From the NCBI GenBank assembly GCA_013150915.1, contig JAADJE010000013.1:1-32634 (forward strand): a stretch of 32,634 bases of DNA. Direction: 5' to 3'. The notes beneath the pieces were generated by a model. It was not told where the DNA came from, did not search any database, and saw nothing but the letters and a program-made list of their open reading frames with translations. The stretch is from Gammaproteobacteria bacterium. Its GTDB lineage: Bacteria > Pseudomonadota > Gammaproteobacteria > BMS3Bbin11. Positions within the stretch are counted from its first letter, which is position 1. Each line of letters starts with the position of its first letter. A program made the translations under genes and the position numbers. Shown one piece after another: positions 25,241 to 32,634 of the stretch.

Positions 25241-25318
25241 TCATGACTTACCCAACCAGAACCACCAGACAACCAACGTGATCACAAACAATCCAGCAAT
25301 ATTCACTAAAAGTGTCAT
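25241..25318 (-). CDS. Very small membrane peptide behind copA (25 aa)
   Basis: The ATG at 25316-25318 lies 2 nt after the copA stop codon (TAACAATG), with GGGGAA inside the end of copA as a possible ribosome binding site. The peptide has 25 residues. It is a single membrane helix with the striking motif VVWWFWLGK near the C-terminus, then TGA at 25241-25243. It resembles the N-terminal anchor of membrane cupredoxin-like proteins (COG4633 type) found beside copper ATPases, without the copper-binding domain. It could be a stand-alone small protein or what remains after truncation. The evidence is its position, coupling and composition only. Confidence 0.5.
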   Translation of the reverse strand: MTLLVNIAGLFVITLVVWWFWLGKS

Positions 25319-25320
25319 TG

Positions 25321-27546
25321 TTATTTCCCCGGTTTCCAAAAACGTAGGCGGTTGGCATTTGTAACAACGGTTACTGATGACATCGCCATCGCCGCACCGG
25401 CCAGGATAGGATTAAGTAGCAGGCCGCTGACCGGATAGAGTATACCTGCAGCAACGGGAATACCGACCGTATTGTAGACAAAAGCGCCAAACAAATTTTG
25501 CCAGATATTCTTTACTGTTGCACGGGATAGCTCTATGGCCGTCGGCACACCACGGATAGAGCCACCCATCAGTGTGATGTCGGCGCTTTCTATGGCCACA
25601 TCCGTGCCACTACCGACGGCAAAACCGACATCGGCGCGGGCCAGCGAGGGCGCATCATTCAGACCATCGCCGACCATGCCGACCTTTTCACCTTCAGCCT
25701 GTAATTTACGGATTAGCTGCTCCTTTTCCTCTGGCATCACTTCGGCAACGACTTCATCAATGCCGACGATAGCTGCAATAGCTTCGGCCGATGCCCGTCG
25801 ATCGCCACTTAACATGACCGTGCGAATTTTGAGCTTATGCAGCGCCTGAATAGTGGCTGCAGAATCCTGCTTGATCTGATCTTCAATTAGCAGCACACCT
25901 GCAAGAACGCCAGCATGTGCCAGCAATACAGGTGTTGCAGTAGGGTTGTCAGACTTTGCCAGCAATTCGTTCAGCACACCAACATCCACTGCATGCTCTC
26001 GCATGAAGCGCTCATTACCGAGCAGTACTTTTTCGCCCTGGTAAATCGCCATTACCCCCTGTCCCGACACTGCCTCAAATTGCTCAACATCGAAAACAGG
26101 AACGCCCTGTTTTTTTGCTGCTTCCATGACGGCTTCTGCTAGCGGGTGTTCAGACTGCTTTTCCATACCGGCAGCAAGAGACAACAGCTCCTGCTCATCT
26201 CTTGCAGCTAACACATGGATTGTACTGACTTCCGGCCTGCCTTCTGTGATCGTGCCGGTCTTATCAAGCACCACAACCGTCAGCTTCCCCGCCAGCTGCA
26301 GCGCCTCACCATTGCGTATCAATATACCATTCTCAGCAGCCTTACCAATGCCGGCCATAATCGAAATAGGCGTGGCCAGACCCAGTGCACAGGGACAGGC
26401 TATGATAAGTATAGTCATCATAGTAACCAGAGCGTAGGCCAGTCTTGGGTCGGGACCGATGTCGAACCATATAAGAAATGTCACTATAGCAATGATCAGG
26501 ACTGTAGGAACAAAAAGGCCAGCAATACGATCAACCAGGCGACCTATGGCCGGTTTCGTATTCTGCGCATCCCTGACCAGCTCAATGATCCGGGCAAGCA
26601 CAGTTTCACTGCCTATGTGGCTGGCCTTGAACAAAAAACTGCCACTTTTATTCAATGTACCGCCAATGACGGTGTCACCGATTTTGCGGGAAACTGGCAT
26701 CGGCTCCCCTGTCAGCATCGACTCATCAATGGTAGAACTGCCTTCGATAATCTCACCATCGACTGGAATTTTTTCACCGGGACGAACACGCACGGTCTCA
26801 TCCAGACCGACATCATTGATGGGGATATCGATTTCTTTGCCGTCTCGAACAACACGTGCCGTACGGGGTTGCATGCCAATTAAACGTTTGATCGCCTCAG
26901 AAGTTTTGCCTCTGGCACGCATCTCCAGTGCATTACCAAGATTCACCAGCGAGATAATCACCAGCGCAGCCTCAAAATAGGCATGCTGTGCCATGCTGGG
27001 AACAATGTTGGGAAACAGTACAACTGCCATCGAAAATAACCAGGCCGACCCGGTACCCAGAGCGATCAGGGTATCCATATTGGCATTATGGTGGCGGAGG
27101 GTACTCAGTGCACCGGAAAAAAAGTGGCCCCCTGAATAGATAAAAACAGCCAGCGTCACCAGGCCGGTGATTATCCAGAAAATCTGTCCGCCCGATGTGG
27201 TAACCGGCGGCAGCCAGTCGAGCAGGCCAGCCAGAAATAAAGGGAAACCAACGACGCCTGCCACCACCGTCTTCTTCAACAGGCTGTGGTAAAAGTCTAG
27301 CTCAGCGGCCTCTTTCTCCTCTTCATCGGCAACGCCGCGCATGACCGCAGCACCGTAGCCCGCAGCTTTAATGGCCTCAACAACATCCTCTACCAAGGCC
27401 TCGCCTGTATAGCTGGCTGTGTGTTCTGCAAAATTAACTGAAGCCTGCGCAACACCCGGTACCGCAGACAGAGCACCCTCAACTGCACCGACACAACCGG
27501 CGCATGACATGCCAGTCACTGACAGGCGATAACTTTCTTCAGACAT
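25321..27546 (-). CDS. copA: Copper-exporting P1B-type ATPase
   Basis: The product has 741 residues. One N-terminal metal-binding domain (GMSCAGC, Cys 15 and 18) precedes the membrane region. Motifs in order are LTGEP (279-283), the transport site CPC (384-386), the phosphorylated Asp in DKTGT (428-432), SEHP (465-468) and GDGLND (626-631). The last helices carry YN and MSS (FVYNTVGIP and [17 protein letters not shown]), the Cu+ signature of class P1B-1. The start codon overlaps the copZ stop as TAATG. The pump moves Cu+ out of the cytosol. Its position near an FNR gene recalls cbb3 oxidase gene clusters, but no cco genes are present. Confidence 0.96.
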   Translation of the reverse strand: MSEESYRLSVTGMSCAGCVGAVEGALSAVPGVAQASVNFAEHTASYTGEALVEDVVEAIKAAGYGAAVMRGVADEEEKEAAELDFYHSLLKKTVVAGVVGFPLFLAGLLDWLPPVTTSGGQIFWIITGLVTLAVFIYSGGHFFSGALSTLRHHNANMDTLIALGTGSAWLFSMAVVLFPNIVPSMAQHAYFEAALVIISLVNLGNALEMRARGKTSEAIKRLIGMQPRTARVVRDGKEIDIPINDVGLDETVRVRPGEKIPVDGEIIEGSSTIDESMLTGEPMPVSRKIGDTVIGGTLNKSGSFLFKASHIGSETVLARIIELVRDAQNTKPAIGRLVDRIAGLFVPTVLIIAIVTFLIWFDIGPDPRLAYALVTMMTILIIACPCALGLATPISIMAGIGKAAENGILIRNGEALQLAGKLTVVVLDKTGTITEGRPEVSTIHVLAARDEQELLSLAAGMEKQSEHPLAEAVMEAAKKQGVPVFDVEQFEAVSGQGVMAIYQGEKVLLGNERFMREHAVDVGVLNELLAKSDNPTATPVLLAHAGVLAGVLLIEDQIKQDSAATIQALHKLKIRTVMLSGDRRASAEAIAAIVGIDEVVAEVMPEEKEQLIRKLQAEGEKVGMVGDGLNDAPSLARADVGFAVGSGTDVAIESADITLMGGSIRGVPTAIELSRATVKNIWQNLFGAFVYNTVGIPVAAGILYPVSGLLLNPILAGAAMAMSSVTVVTNANRLRFWKPGK

Positions 27547-27746
27547 TAATCCGCTCTCTCTGCCGGGTAGCCGGCCTCAGTCAAACGCTGCAATGCATCG
27601 TCAAGGTTAAAATTCCCAGTCAACACGGCGTTAGCCTCCTGGAGATCAACCTCTACACTCTCCAGTCCAGGCAGGTCTTCCAGTGCTTTTTTCGCATTGG
27701 TAACGCAGCCACTACACTTCATGTTGCTGATATTAATCGTTGTCAT
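27546..27746 (-). CDS. copZ: CopZ-like copper chaperone
   Basis: This 66-residue stand-alone heavy-metal-associated domain has the metal site MKCSGC near the N-terminus and the usual beta-alpha-beta pattern ([16 protein letters not shown] and LTEAGYPAE). Such proteins hand Cu+ to CopA or bind it as a buffer. The 1-nt stop/start overlap with copA (TAATG) shows translational coupling. No CueR-type operator could be recognised in the short region upstream, where a terminator for the preceding gene is found instead. Confidence 0.9.
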   Translation of the reverse strand: MTTINISNMKCSGCVTNAKKALEDLPGLESVEVDLQEANAVLTGNFNLDDALQRLTEAGYPAERAD

Positions 27747-27791
27747 CTATATGTTCCTCTCACCGCGATGTAGAAAAAAAGTACAGAAATG

Positions 27792-27817
27792 AAAAAAGGT
27801 GTCGCATGCGACACCTT
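27792..27817 (-). terminator. Rho-independent terminator upstream of copZ
   Basis: A perfect 22-bp palindrome, AAGGTGTCGCAT and its complement (27796-27817), is followed on the minus strand by six T (27792-27797). It would end the DUF2892 transcript before copZ, leaving only about 45 bp for a copZ promoter or requiring read-through. Confidence 0.85.
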
Positions 27818-27851
27818 CCTCCGGCCTCCGGCCCAAATATTCATTAAGAAT

Positions 27852-28052
27852 TCAGAAAGCATTTCCAGGCTTGGCGCCTATTGCTTTCAGTATTGTAGCC
27901 AATGGACAGAAGCGAGTAAATGCTGATTGAAACAGATTTGCACCAACAAACACCGTTAACCACACCCAATTTGGGTTGTGATACTGGGTTAATATGATAC
28001 TAATAAGAACCACTGCGCCTGCAAAGGCAAAAACCAGTCTATCGATAGTCAT
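27852..28052 (-). CDS. DUF2892/YgaP-type transmembrane protein
   Basis: The product has 66 residues with two membrane helices and the family ending [17 protein letters not shown]. The ATG at 28052 is chosen over the one at 28058, because AGGAG (28061-28065) lies 8 nt from the former and only 2 nt from the latter. In YgaP-like proteins this module is joined to a rhodanese. Stand-alone copies are often found beside Crp/Fnr-type regulators, as here. A palindromic operator candidate lies about 120 nt upstream and a terminator follows the gene. Its function is not established. Confidence 0.82.
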   Translation of the reverse strand: MTIDRLVFAFAGAVVLISIILTQYHNPNWVWLTVFVGANLFQSAFTRFCPLATILKAIGAKPGNAF

Positions 28053-28172
28053 ATTCATTACTCCTGAAAAATTTTGAATACATTCCTGGGAGAATGTGGG
28101 GTCATTTCTGCTGAAAAGGTCTTACAGCCCTGAAGCAGGGTTCCAATTATCGCAAAGCTACAGGCACCCGTA

Positions 28173-28187
28173 TGTGACTAGGTCACA
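28173..28187. promoter_or_regulatory. Palindromic Crp-like operator candidate
   Basis: TGTGAC-TAG-GTCACA is a perfect 6+6 palindrome. Crp sites read TGTGA-N6-TCACA, and here the spacing is N5. The adjacent Crp/Fnr-type regulator has a Crp-like recognition helix (R-E-x-x-S-R). The site lies between that regulator gene and the DUF2892 gene, upstream of the latter. Confidence 0.5.
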
Positions 28188-28271
28188 AAAGAGACGACGG
28201 TGTGTTATGGAGGCATGGCTCACCATGAGTAGATTTTTCTTCGCTCCCGATCACCTAATTCCGACAGGCGC

Positions 28272-28991
28272 TCAGAAGGGCGTAGACAGGTGTTTCCTGA
28301 GGGCCGCTGGATCAGAAACTTTTATCACACCCCGTCCCAGCTTTAACCAGCCGCGGCGCTCAAATTCCTTCAGCTGGCGACTGACGACTTCCCGTGCGGT
28401 ACCGAGTTCAGCCGCCATTGCCTGATGAGTCCCGGCCACATTACCCTCCTCATCTACCGTATCCAACAGATACTGCCCCAGCCGAATGTCCATGCGCCCG
28501 AAGGCAACATCTTCTACCAGCAGTATTAAATCGGCGATACGTCGACCATAACTGGAGAATACGAAGGCGCGGAACCCCGAGGATCCGGCTACCCCTTCAT
28601 CAAAACGGGCGACCGGGATACTAATGGCCCGTATATCCGTTTCTGTTATACCTTCAGCAGGATAGCGCTGGTGGCTGAGCAAGCAGGAGGTTGTCAGTAT
28701 ACAGGCCTCGCCAGCGTTGACCCTGTAAAGTACGATTTCGCGGCCATTTTCTGCCATTTTCTGGACCCTGACAGAGCCCTCAATGACAAACATATAATTC
28801 TGACAACCGTCACCATCGCGAAACAGTGTCGTGCCCGCCGAAATCTCTACCGGACGTGCTGAATCCAGCACTTTTTGCCAAACCGGATCATCCAGGGCGT
28901 TTAAATCCGGAAATTGTGCCAACCACTCGTCAATAACGGTACGATCCAGTCGGGGAGGTGCAGGAACTACAAAATGATCACTTTTGTTCAA
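28272..28991 (-). CDS. Crp/Fnr family transcription regulator without FNR cysteines
   Basis: The product has 239 residues: a cyclic-nucleotide-binding-like sensor domain (about 35-150) and a C-terminal winged helix with recognition helix TAREVVSRQLKEF (R200, E201, S204, R205, as in Crp rather than Fnr). The N-terminal cysteine cluster of FNR is absent. Two cysteines in GEACILTTSCLL (97 and 103) may matter for sensing, which is inference. The only available start is TTG at 28991, lying inside a tandem 10-bp repeat (28984-29003). It follows fnr by 48 nt and precedes the DUF2892 gene, its likely target. Confidence 0.88.
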   Translation of the reverse strand: MNKSDHFVVPAPPRLDRTVIDEWLAQFPDLNALDDPVWQKVLDSARPVEISAGTTLFRDGDGCQNYMFVIEGSVRVQKMAENGREIVLYRVNAGEACILTTSCLLSHQRYPAEGITETDIRAISIPVARFDEGVAGSSGFRAFVFSSYGRRIADLILLVEDVAFGRMDIRLGQYLLDTVDEEGNVAGTHQAMAAELGTAREVVSRQLKEFERRGWLKLGRGVIKVSDPAALRKHLSTPF

Positions 28992-29039
28992 TATTGTTCA
29001 ATTCTCTTCGAGGGGAATAGCCTTGCCTGCCCTTCCTGT

Positions 29040-29774
29040 TCAGCTACAAAGCGCCTGTAATTTGTCGATGTTTTCCAGTTTAATCAATCGATTTTCTACT
29101 TCTATAATGCCCTCTTCGTGCAAACTGCTCATACGGCGACTGACGGTTTCCAGTGACAATCCAAGGTAGTTGCCGATTTCTTCACGTGTCATCGGCAACC
29201 TGAATATACTCTTTTGTTTATTTCTCAACATCAGGCGCCGGTACAGACTGAATAAAAAACAAGCCACCCGCTGTTCAGCACGCATGCTGCCGATGGCCAT
29301 TAGCATTTCCTCATCATTATGTATTTCCAGGCTCATCAGGCGAGTGATTTCCCGTTGTACCCCGGGAATTAGCAGGTTAATACTTTCAATATTTTTGTAG
29401 GGTAATTCACACACCACTGTCTTTTCCAGAGTGACCGCATTGCAATTGTGCGTATTGTTACCAATAGCATCGAGACCGATCAGCTCACCAGCAAAATGGA
29501 AACCGGTAATCTGCTCCCGCCCGTCACGCGTGTTGCCATAGGTTTTGATGGCACCTGATTTAATAGCAAAAAGCGACTGGAATTTATCAGCGGAATGAAA
29601 AAGATAATCACCTTTTTTCAGCAGTGGTCGACTGGCAACCAGCTCATCGATTATATTGATTTCCTTTTTGGCGACAGAAACAGGTAAGCACAGTTGCCTT
29701 ACGGAACAGTACGCACAGGATGAAAAGTCCTTTATCGGTACCACACGATGATCTATTTTTTTTGATAAGGCCAT
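29040..29774 (-). CDS. fnr: FNR-type oxygen-sensing regulator
   Basis: The product has 244 residues. Cysteines at 20, 23, 29 (CAYCSVRQLC) and 122 (VVCELP) coincide with the [4Fe-4S] ligands of E. coli FNR. The recognition helix LSLETVSRRMSSL has Glu 209, Ser 212 and Arg 213, also at E. coli positions, which predicts binding to TTGAT-N4-ATCAA. Oxygen would destroy the cluster and inactivate the dimer. I saw no such site within the flanking gaps. It lies 36 nt after the MEMO/AMMECR1 fusion gene, so the two may share a transcript. Confidence 0.95.
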   Translation of the reverse strand: MALSKKIDHRVVPIKDFSSCAYCSVRQLCLPVSVAKKEINIIDELVASRPLLKKGDYLFHSADKFQSLFAIKSGAIKTYGNTRDGREQITGFHFAGELIGLDAIGNNTHNCNAVTLEKTVVCELPYKNIESINLLIPGVQREITRLMSLEIHNDEEMLMAIGSMRAEQRVACFLFSLYRRLMLRNKQKSIFRLPMTREEIGNYLGLSLETVSRRMSSLHEEGIIEVENRLIKLENIDKLQALCS

Positions 29775-29810
29775 AGTCCTTCTTCAGGATCACCTGATAG
29801 ACGTTATTGT

Positions 29811-31190
29811 CTACCAGGAAATGGTTTTATATCGCTCTATTTTCATAGTACCTGACCAGTAATCAGCGGGCAGACCCGCTTTCAGTTTCAGGTGCGACAA
29901 AAATGACGCGGGTTCCGGGTAATTTTCCCACACCGACGGTAGAAACGTCCCCCGGTTTCCACCTTCCGTTAGTATTATACCATCTACAAATGGTTGCAGC
30001 TGAGAAATCAAATCCTGTTCAGAGGTGAACACCATCAGCTCTGGTGCTGTCAATACCGAGATAGATATCTCGATTTCATCCAGCTCATCCTCCGTTAACG
30101 GAGTAAATCGATGATCACGAAATGCAGCGGCAAAGGCATTTTCGGCGACATCTTCAGGCAAGGACCGATAAGCAGAGAGGCTACCGATACACCCTCGCAG
30201 CTGTCCATTCTTCTTCAGTGTGACAAACGTAGCCGCCTGATAATCAGGCAGTTTTTCCCCGTTACCCTTTTCATCGATGTAGGCATCCACAGAAAGTGGT
30301 TCCCCCGTCTCCAACCCGTGACGGATTGATGCCAGGGACAGTTTTTTCAGGCTGTCTTTTTGTTCATCTGACAACACCTGTTGTTGAACAGGTCTCTCCC
30401 GAAACAGCCACGCACCATAACCAACCACCCTGCTTTTGTCACCGGCCGTATCGCCAGAATTACACAGTCCCACCCGCTCAGGCCACATCTGTCGCCGACG
30501 GGCAGCCAAAATCAGCCCCGAAACGGGCAGGAAACCACAGGCAAACTCTCCGCTCAATATTTGTGGCTGCAGGGTTTCGATCGCATTCGCCGTCTGGCCG
30601 TCCATGGACTGTGCCGTAGGATAATCATGAAAATGACTCAGATCAGAACTAATGACAAGCAATGTGCTTTCATCGCCCCATAAATAATCAATCACTTTGT
30701 CTACCTGGTCTGGCCGTGAATCACCGACCACCAATGGAATCAGACAAAAATCTTTCAACACCTCCTGCAGAAAAGGCAGTTGCACCTCTAGACTGTGTTC
30801 ATCACGGTGTGCCTGCGACAAACGCTGAACAAACGGAAATTTTTCCAATAGGGCCTCGATTGCATTTTGGTCAATCGGGACCTCACCCAAAGGCGTCTTG
30901 AATTCATCGGCTACGGGGGCGGCAAGCCCACGGAAATAAACCTTATGTGCAGGGCCGAGCAAGACAACAGTTTTGATTTTCTCGCTGGCTACATTTAAAG
31001 AAGCATAAGCCTGGGCGGCCAGCTCACCCGAATAAATATACCCTGCGTGCGGAACAATCATCGCCTTAATCGAGGCCGATGAGTCATTCTTAGCTTCCGC
31101 CTCCCCCAGTAGCCCGCTTACCGTTTGCTGGAGTACTTCAGAGTCAGCGGGATAAAAAGTGCCGGCGACTGCAGGTTCTCTTGTGAGCAT
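29811..31190 (-). CDS. AmmeMemoRadiSam fusion protein: MEMO domain plus AMMECR1 domain
   Basis: The product has 459 residues. The MEMO-like domain (about 1-268) keeps the metal-site residues seen in human MEMO1: His 48 in VPHAGYIYSG, His 82 in GPAHKVYFRG and Cys 243 in GLCNSGD, along with DEHSLEVQLPF and SSDLSHFH. The AMMECR1 domain (about 285-459) carries the invariant LRGCIG (331-336). Many bacteria encode these as separate proteins B and A, but here they are one chain. The radical SAM partner is divergent, 148 nt away. The reaction of the system is not established. MEMO1 is known to bind iron. Confidence 0.93.
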   Translation of the reverse strand: MLTREPAVAGTFYPADSEVLQQTVSGLLGEAEAKNDSSASIKAMIVPHAGYIYSGELAAQAYASLNVASEKIKTVVLLGPAHKVYFRGLAAPVADEFKTPLGEVPIDQNAIEALLEKFPFVQRLSQAHRDEHSLEVQLPFLQEVLKDFCLIPLVVGDSRPDQVDKVIDYLWGDESTLLVISSDLSHFHDYPTAQSMDGQTANAIETLQPQILSGEFACGFLPVSGLILAARRRQMWPERVGLCNSGDTAGDKSRVVGYGAWLFRERPVQQQVLSDEQKDSLKKLSLASIRHGLETGEPLSVDAYIDEKGNGEKLPDYQAATFVTLKKNGQLRGCIGSLSAYRSLPEDVAENAFAAAFRDHRFTPLTEDELDEIEISISVLTAPELMVFTSEQDLISQLQPFVDGIILTEGGNRGTFLPSVWENYPEPASFLSHLKLKAGLPADYWSGTMKIERYKTISW

Positions 31191-31338
31191 AATTCACTTC
31201 CCGCGATTTATTGGTAGTGGATGCAGAGTGTCATTGTATCATCTGGGTGCGGGGGGGCAATGTGATTTCGTTTAATGTCCTGGCTCTTTTTGTTTTTAAG
31301 GGTATTGTATTAACCCCATAAAACACTATCTGGTAGAT

Positions 31339-32454
31339 ATGAAATCGGAAAATGCAATGAGCGAGACAAACACCATCCCCAGTAGCCTTCACCCAACCCG
31401 CTACTGGCACAAAACAGACGACGGTCGAATACAATGCGACCTGTGCCCGCATTTATGCCGTCTGAAAGAGGGCCAGCGTGGCCTGTGCTTTGTTCGTGCA
31501 AGGAAAAATGATGCCATCGTATTGACCACCTATGGGCGCTCAAGTGGTTTTTGTGTAGACCCGATCGAGAAAAAACCCCTTAATCACTTTCTGCCCGGTA
31601 CCAGCGTGCTTTCCTTTGGCACTGCCGGCTGTAATCTGACCTGTAAGTTCTGCCAGAACTGGGATATGAGCAAGTCCCGCGAAATGGACACCCTGGCCGA
31701 TGCCGCCTCACCAGAAAGAATTGCCCAGGCGGCACAGCAACTGGGTTGCCGCAGCGTCGCTTTCACTTATAACGACCCGGTTATTTTTCATGAGTATGCC
31801 ATTGATATCGCACAGGCCTGTCATGAACTGGGCATACAGACGGTTGCTGTCACAGCAGGCTACATCCTGCCTGAACCACGTGCTGAGTTCTTCCGATATA
31901 TGGATGCCGCCAATATAGACCTCAAGGCTTTCACAAACAGCTTCTATAAAAGCCTGTGCGGTGCTGAACTGGAAAAAATTCTGGAGACACTCGAATACGT
32001 CAAGCATCACACCAACACATGGCTGGAAATAACCAATCTGCTAATCCCGGGCAAGAATGATTCCGATGAGGAAATCGACCGGATGACCAAATGGGTGGTC
32101 GAGCATCTGGGCCATAATGTCCCCATGCATTTTTCTGCTTTTCACCCAGATTGGAAGATGAATGATATTCCTGCCACACCCGAACTGACCCTCAGGAAGG
32201 CACGGCGTATAGCGATGGAAAATGGGGTACATTATGCCTATACCGGTAATATCAGCGACACCGCTGGTGGCAGCACCTATTGTCATCATTGTGGTGTAAA
32301 AGTGATAGATCGAAATCAGTATCAGCTGGGTGACTGGCATCTTGATGCAAGTGGGCATTGTCAAAGCTGCGGCACACAAATTCCGGGTGTATTTGATGGG
32401 CCACCCGGGACGTGGGGGGCACGGAGGTTGCCGGTCAGGTTAAATTCGGAATGA
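31339..32454 (+). CDS. amrS: AmmeMemoRadiSam system radical SAM enzyme
   Basis: The 371-residue PflA-like radical SAM protein has the cluster motif CNLTCKFC (Cys 98, 102, 105). An N-terminal cysteine set (CDLCPHLC, then GLC) and a C-terminal zinc-ribbon-like pair (CHHCG and CQSCG) flank the barrel, as in this subfamily. It would cleave SAM reductively to start radical chemistry. The substrate is unknown. A second ATG at 31357 with GGAA upstream (MSETNTIPSS) is an equally good start. It is divergent from the MEMO/AMMECR1 gene, and the pair forms a complete AmmeMemoRadiSam set. Confidence 0.93.
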   Translation: MKSENAMSETNTIPSSLHPTRYWHKTDDGRIQCDLCPHLCRLKEGQRGLCFVRARKNDAIVLTTYGRSSGFCVDPIEKKPLNHFLPGTSVLSFGTAGCNLTCKFCQNWDMSKSREMDTLADAASPERIAQAAQQLGCRSVAFTYNDPVIFHEYAIDIAQACHELGIQTVAVTAGYILPEPRAEFFRYMDAANIDLKAFTNSFYKSLCGAELEKILETLEYVKHHTNTWLEITNLLIPGKNDSDEEIDRMTKWVVEHLGHNVPMHFSAFHPDWKMNDIPATPELTLRKARRIAMENGVHYAYTGNISDTAGGSTYCHHCGVKVIDRNQYQLGDWHLDASGHCQSCGTQIPGVFDGPPGTWGARRLPVRLNSE

Positions 32455-32540
32455 AAGGGAAGAGGGAAAAAATCAAAGACGGAAGGAAGAGAGAGGATGA
32501 AAGTGTAAACAGATCACAATAGAGCGGTTTACGCATTTGA

Positions 32541-32634
32541 AGCTTAAGGAACCTCTGATTAATTCATGAACTCGTATCTTACGCCTAAAATATCCAGCTT
32601 TTTCGTTGGAAACCTTCGCAATAGCCAGCTATTA
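32541..32634. mobile_element. Probable terminus of an insertion sequence, continuing past the window
   Basis: From AGCTTAAGGAACCTCTGATT the sequence runs to the window end without coding sense. It has the look of an IS terminal region ahead of a transposase gene. The first 28 bases recur, diverged, at the trpD-trpC junction and partly at 7513. The preceding 32455-32510 is an almost pure purine tract. No transposase is visible, so the call depends on the repeat and on recall of similar IS ends. Confidence 0.4.

Noticed and set aside
25241-25318. Considered CcoS (cbb3 oxidase assembly) for the peptide behind copA
   Set aside because: It is too short and lacks the CcoS pattern. No ccoNOP or ccoG genes are present.
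26215-26980. Long plus-strand frames opposite copA
   Set aside because: They mirror conserved P-type ATPase motifs on the minus strand and have no recognisable protein features.
31250-31257. Run of seven G between the divergent AmmeMemoRadiSam genes as a phase-variation tract
   Set aside because: It is short and outside any plausible -35/-10 spacing that I can identify, so there is no support for variation.

Overview
The window reads as a chromosomal segment of a gammaproteobacterium with moderate GC, most likely a sulfur oxidiser. The clues are trp genes arranged rpe-gph-trpE-trpG-trpD-trpC, an FNR with all four cluster cysteines at the E. coli positions, small gammaproteobacterial families (DUF2788, DUF2333, DUF2797), and a Gly/Tyr-rich secreted protein resembling the sulfur globule proteins of purple sulfur bacteria. 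The genus cannot be settled from the sequence alone. No rRNA, tRNA, CRISPR array or complete insertion sequence was found.

Layout. 1-254: 3' part of a ribbon-helix-helix antitoxin cut by the window edge. 255-4121: minus-strand genes for a secreted metallo-beta-lactamase-fold hydrolase, ferrochelatase (hemH), a DUF2797 protein and an uncharacterised protein. 4355-7503: plus-strand rubredoxin (57 residues), the ABC-F ATPase Uup and an RNase Z-like hydrolase. 7504-7816: a decayed reading frame and a repeat. 7817-13965: minus-strand rpe-gph-trpL-trpE-trpG-trpD-trpC-osmC. trpL is a 15-residue leader peptide with three Trp codons, so trpE is probably controlled by attenuation. 14080-15966: a frameshifted DUF2333 gene and a YugP-type membrane zinc peptidase. 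16266-16766: the sulfur-globule-like gene. 16913-21172: a coupled operon for an RND/MMPL exporter, a LolA-like periplasmic protein and an outer-membrane beta-barrel. 21362-25040: gltA, nadA, a DUF2788 membrane protein and DjlA. 25241-28052: copper export (copZ-copA plus a 25-residue membrane peptide) and a DUF2892 protein. 28272-32454: two Crp/Fnr regulators and the AmmeMemoRadiSam set, with MEMO and AMMECR1 domains fused and the radical SAM enzyme divergent. 32541-32634: probably one end of an insertion sequence.

The least expected structure is a set of four intergenic elements (about 7716-7800, 10102-10232, 16834-16909, 23883-23993). Each is built of 7-bp tandem units on one side and inverted 7-bp units on the other, around a centre of 26-90 bp. 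The heptamer differs between loci (TTCCAGG, GTTTTAC, GTTCAGT), but the period and inverted layout are kept. Each begins 3-16 nt after the stop codon of a minus-strand gene. One splits trpG from trpD, and one fills the DUF2788-nadA gap up to 2 nt from the nadA start codon. A second repeat family, about 24-28 bp, occurs at 7513-7533, at the trpD-trpC junction and at the right edge of the window. A BIME-like pair of REP sequences separates rpe from gph.
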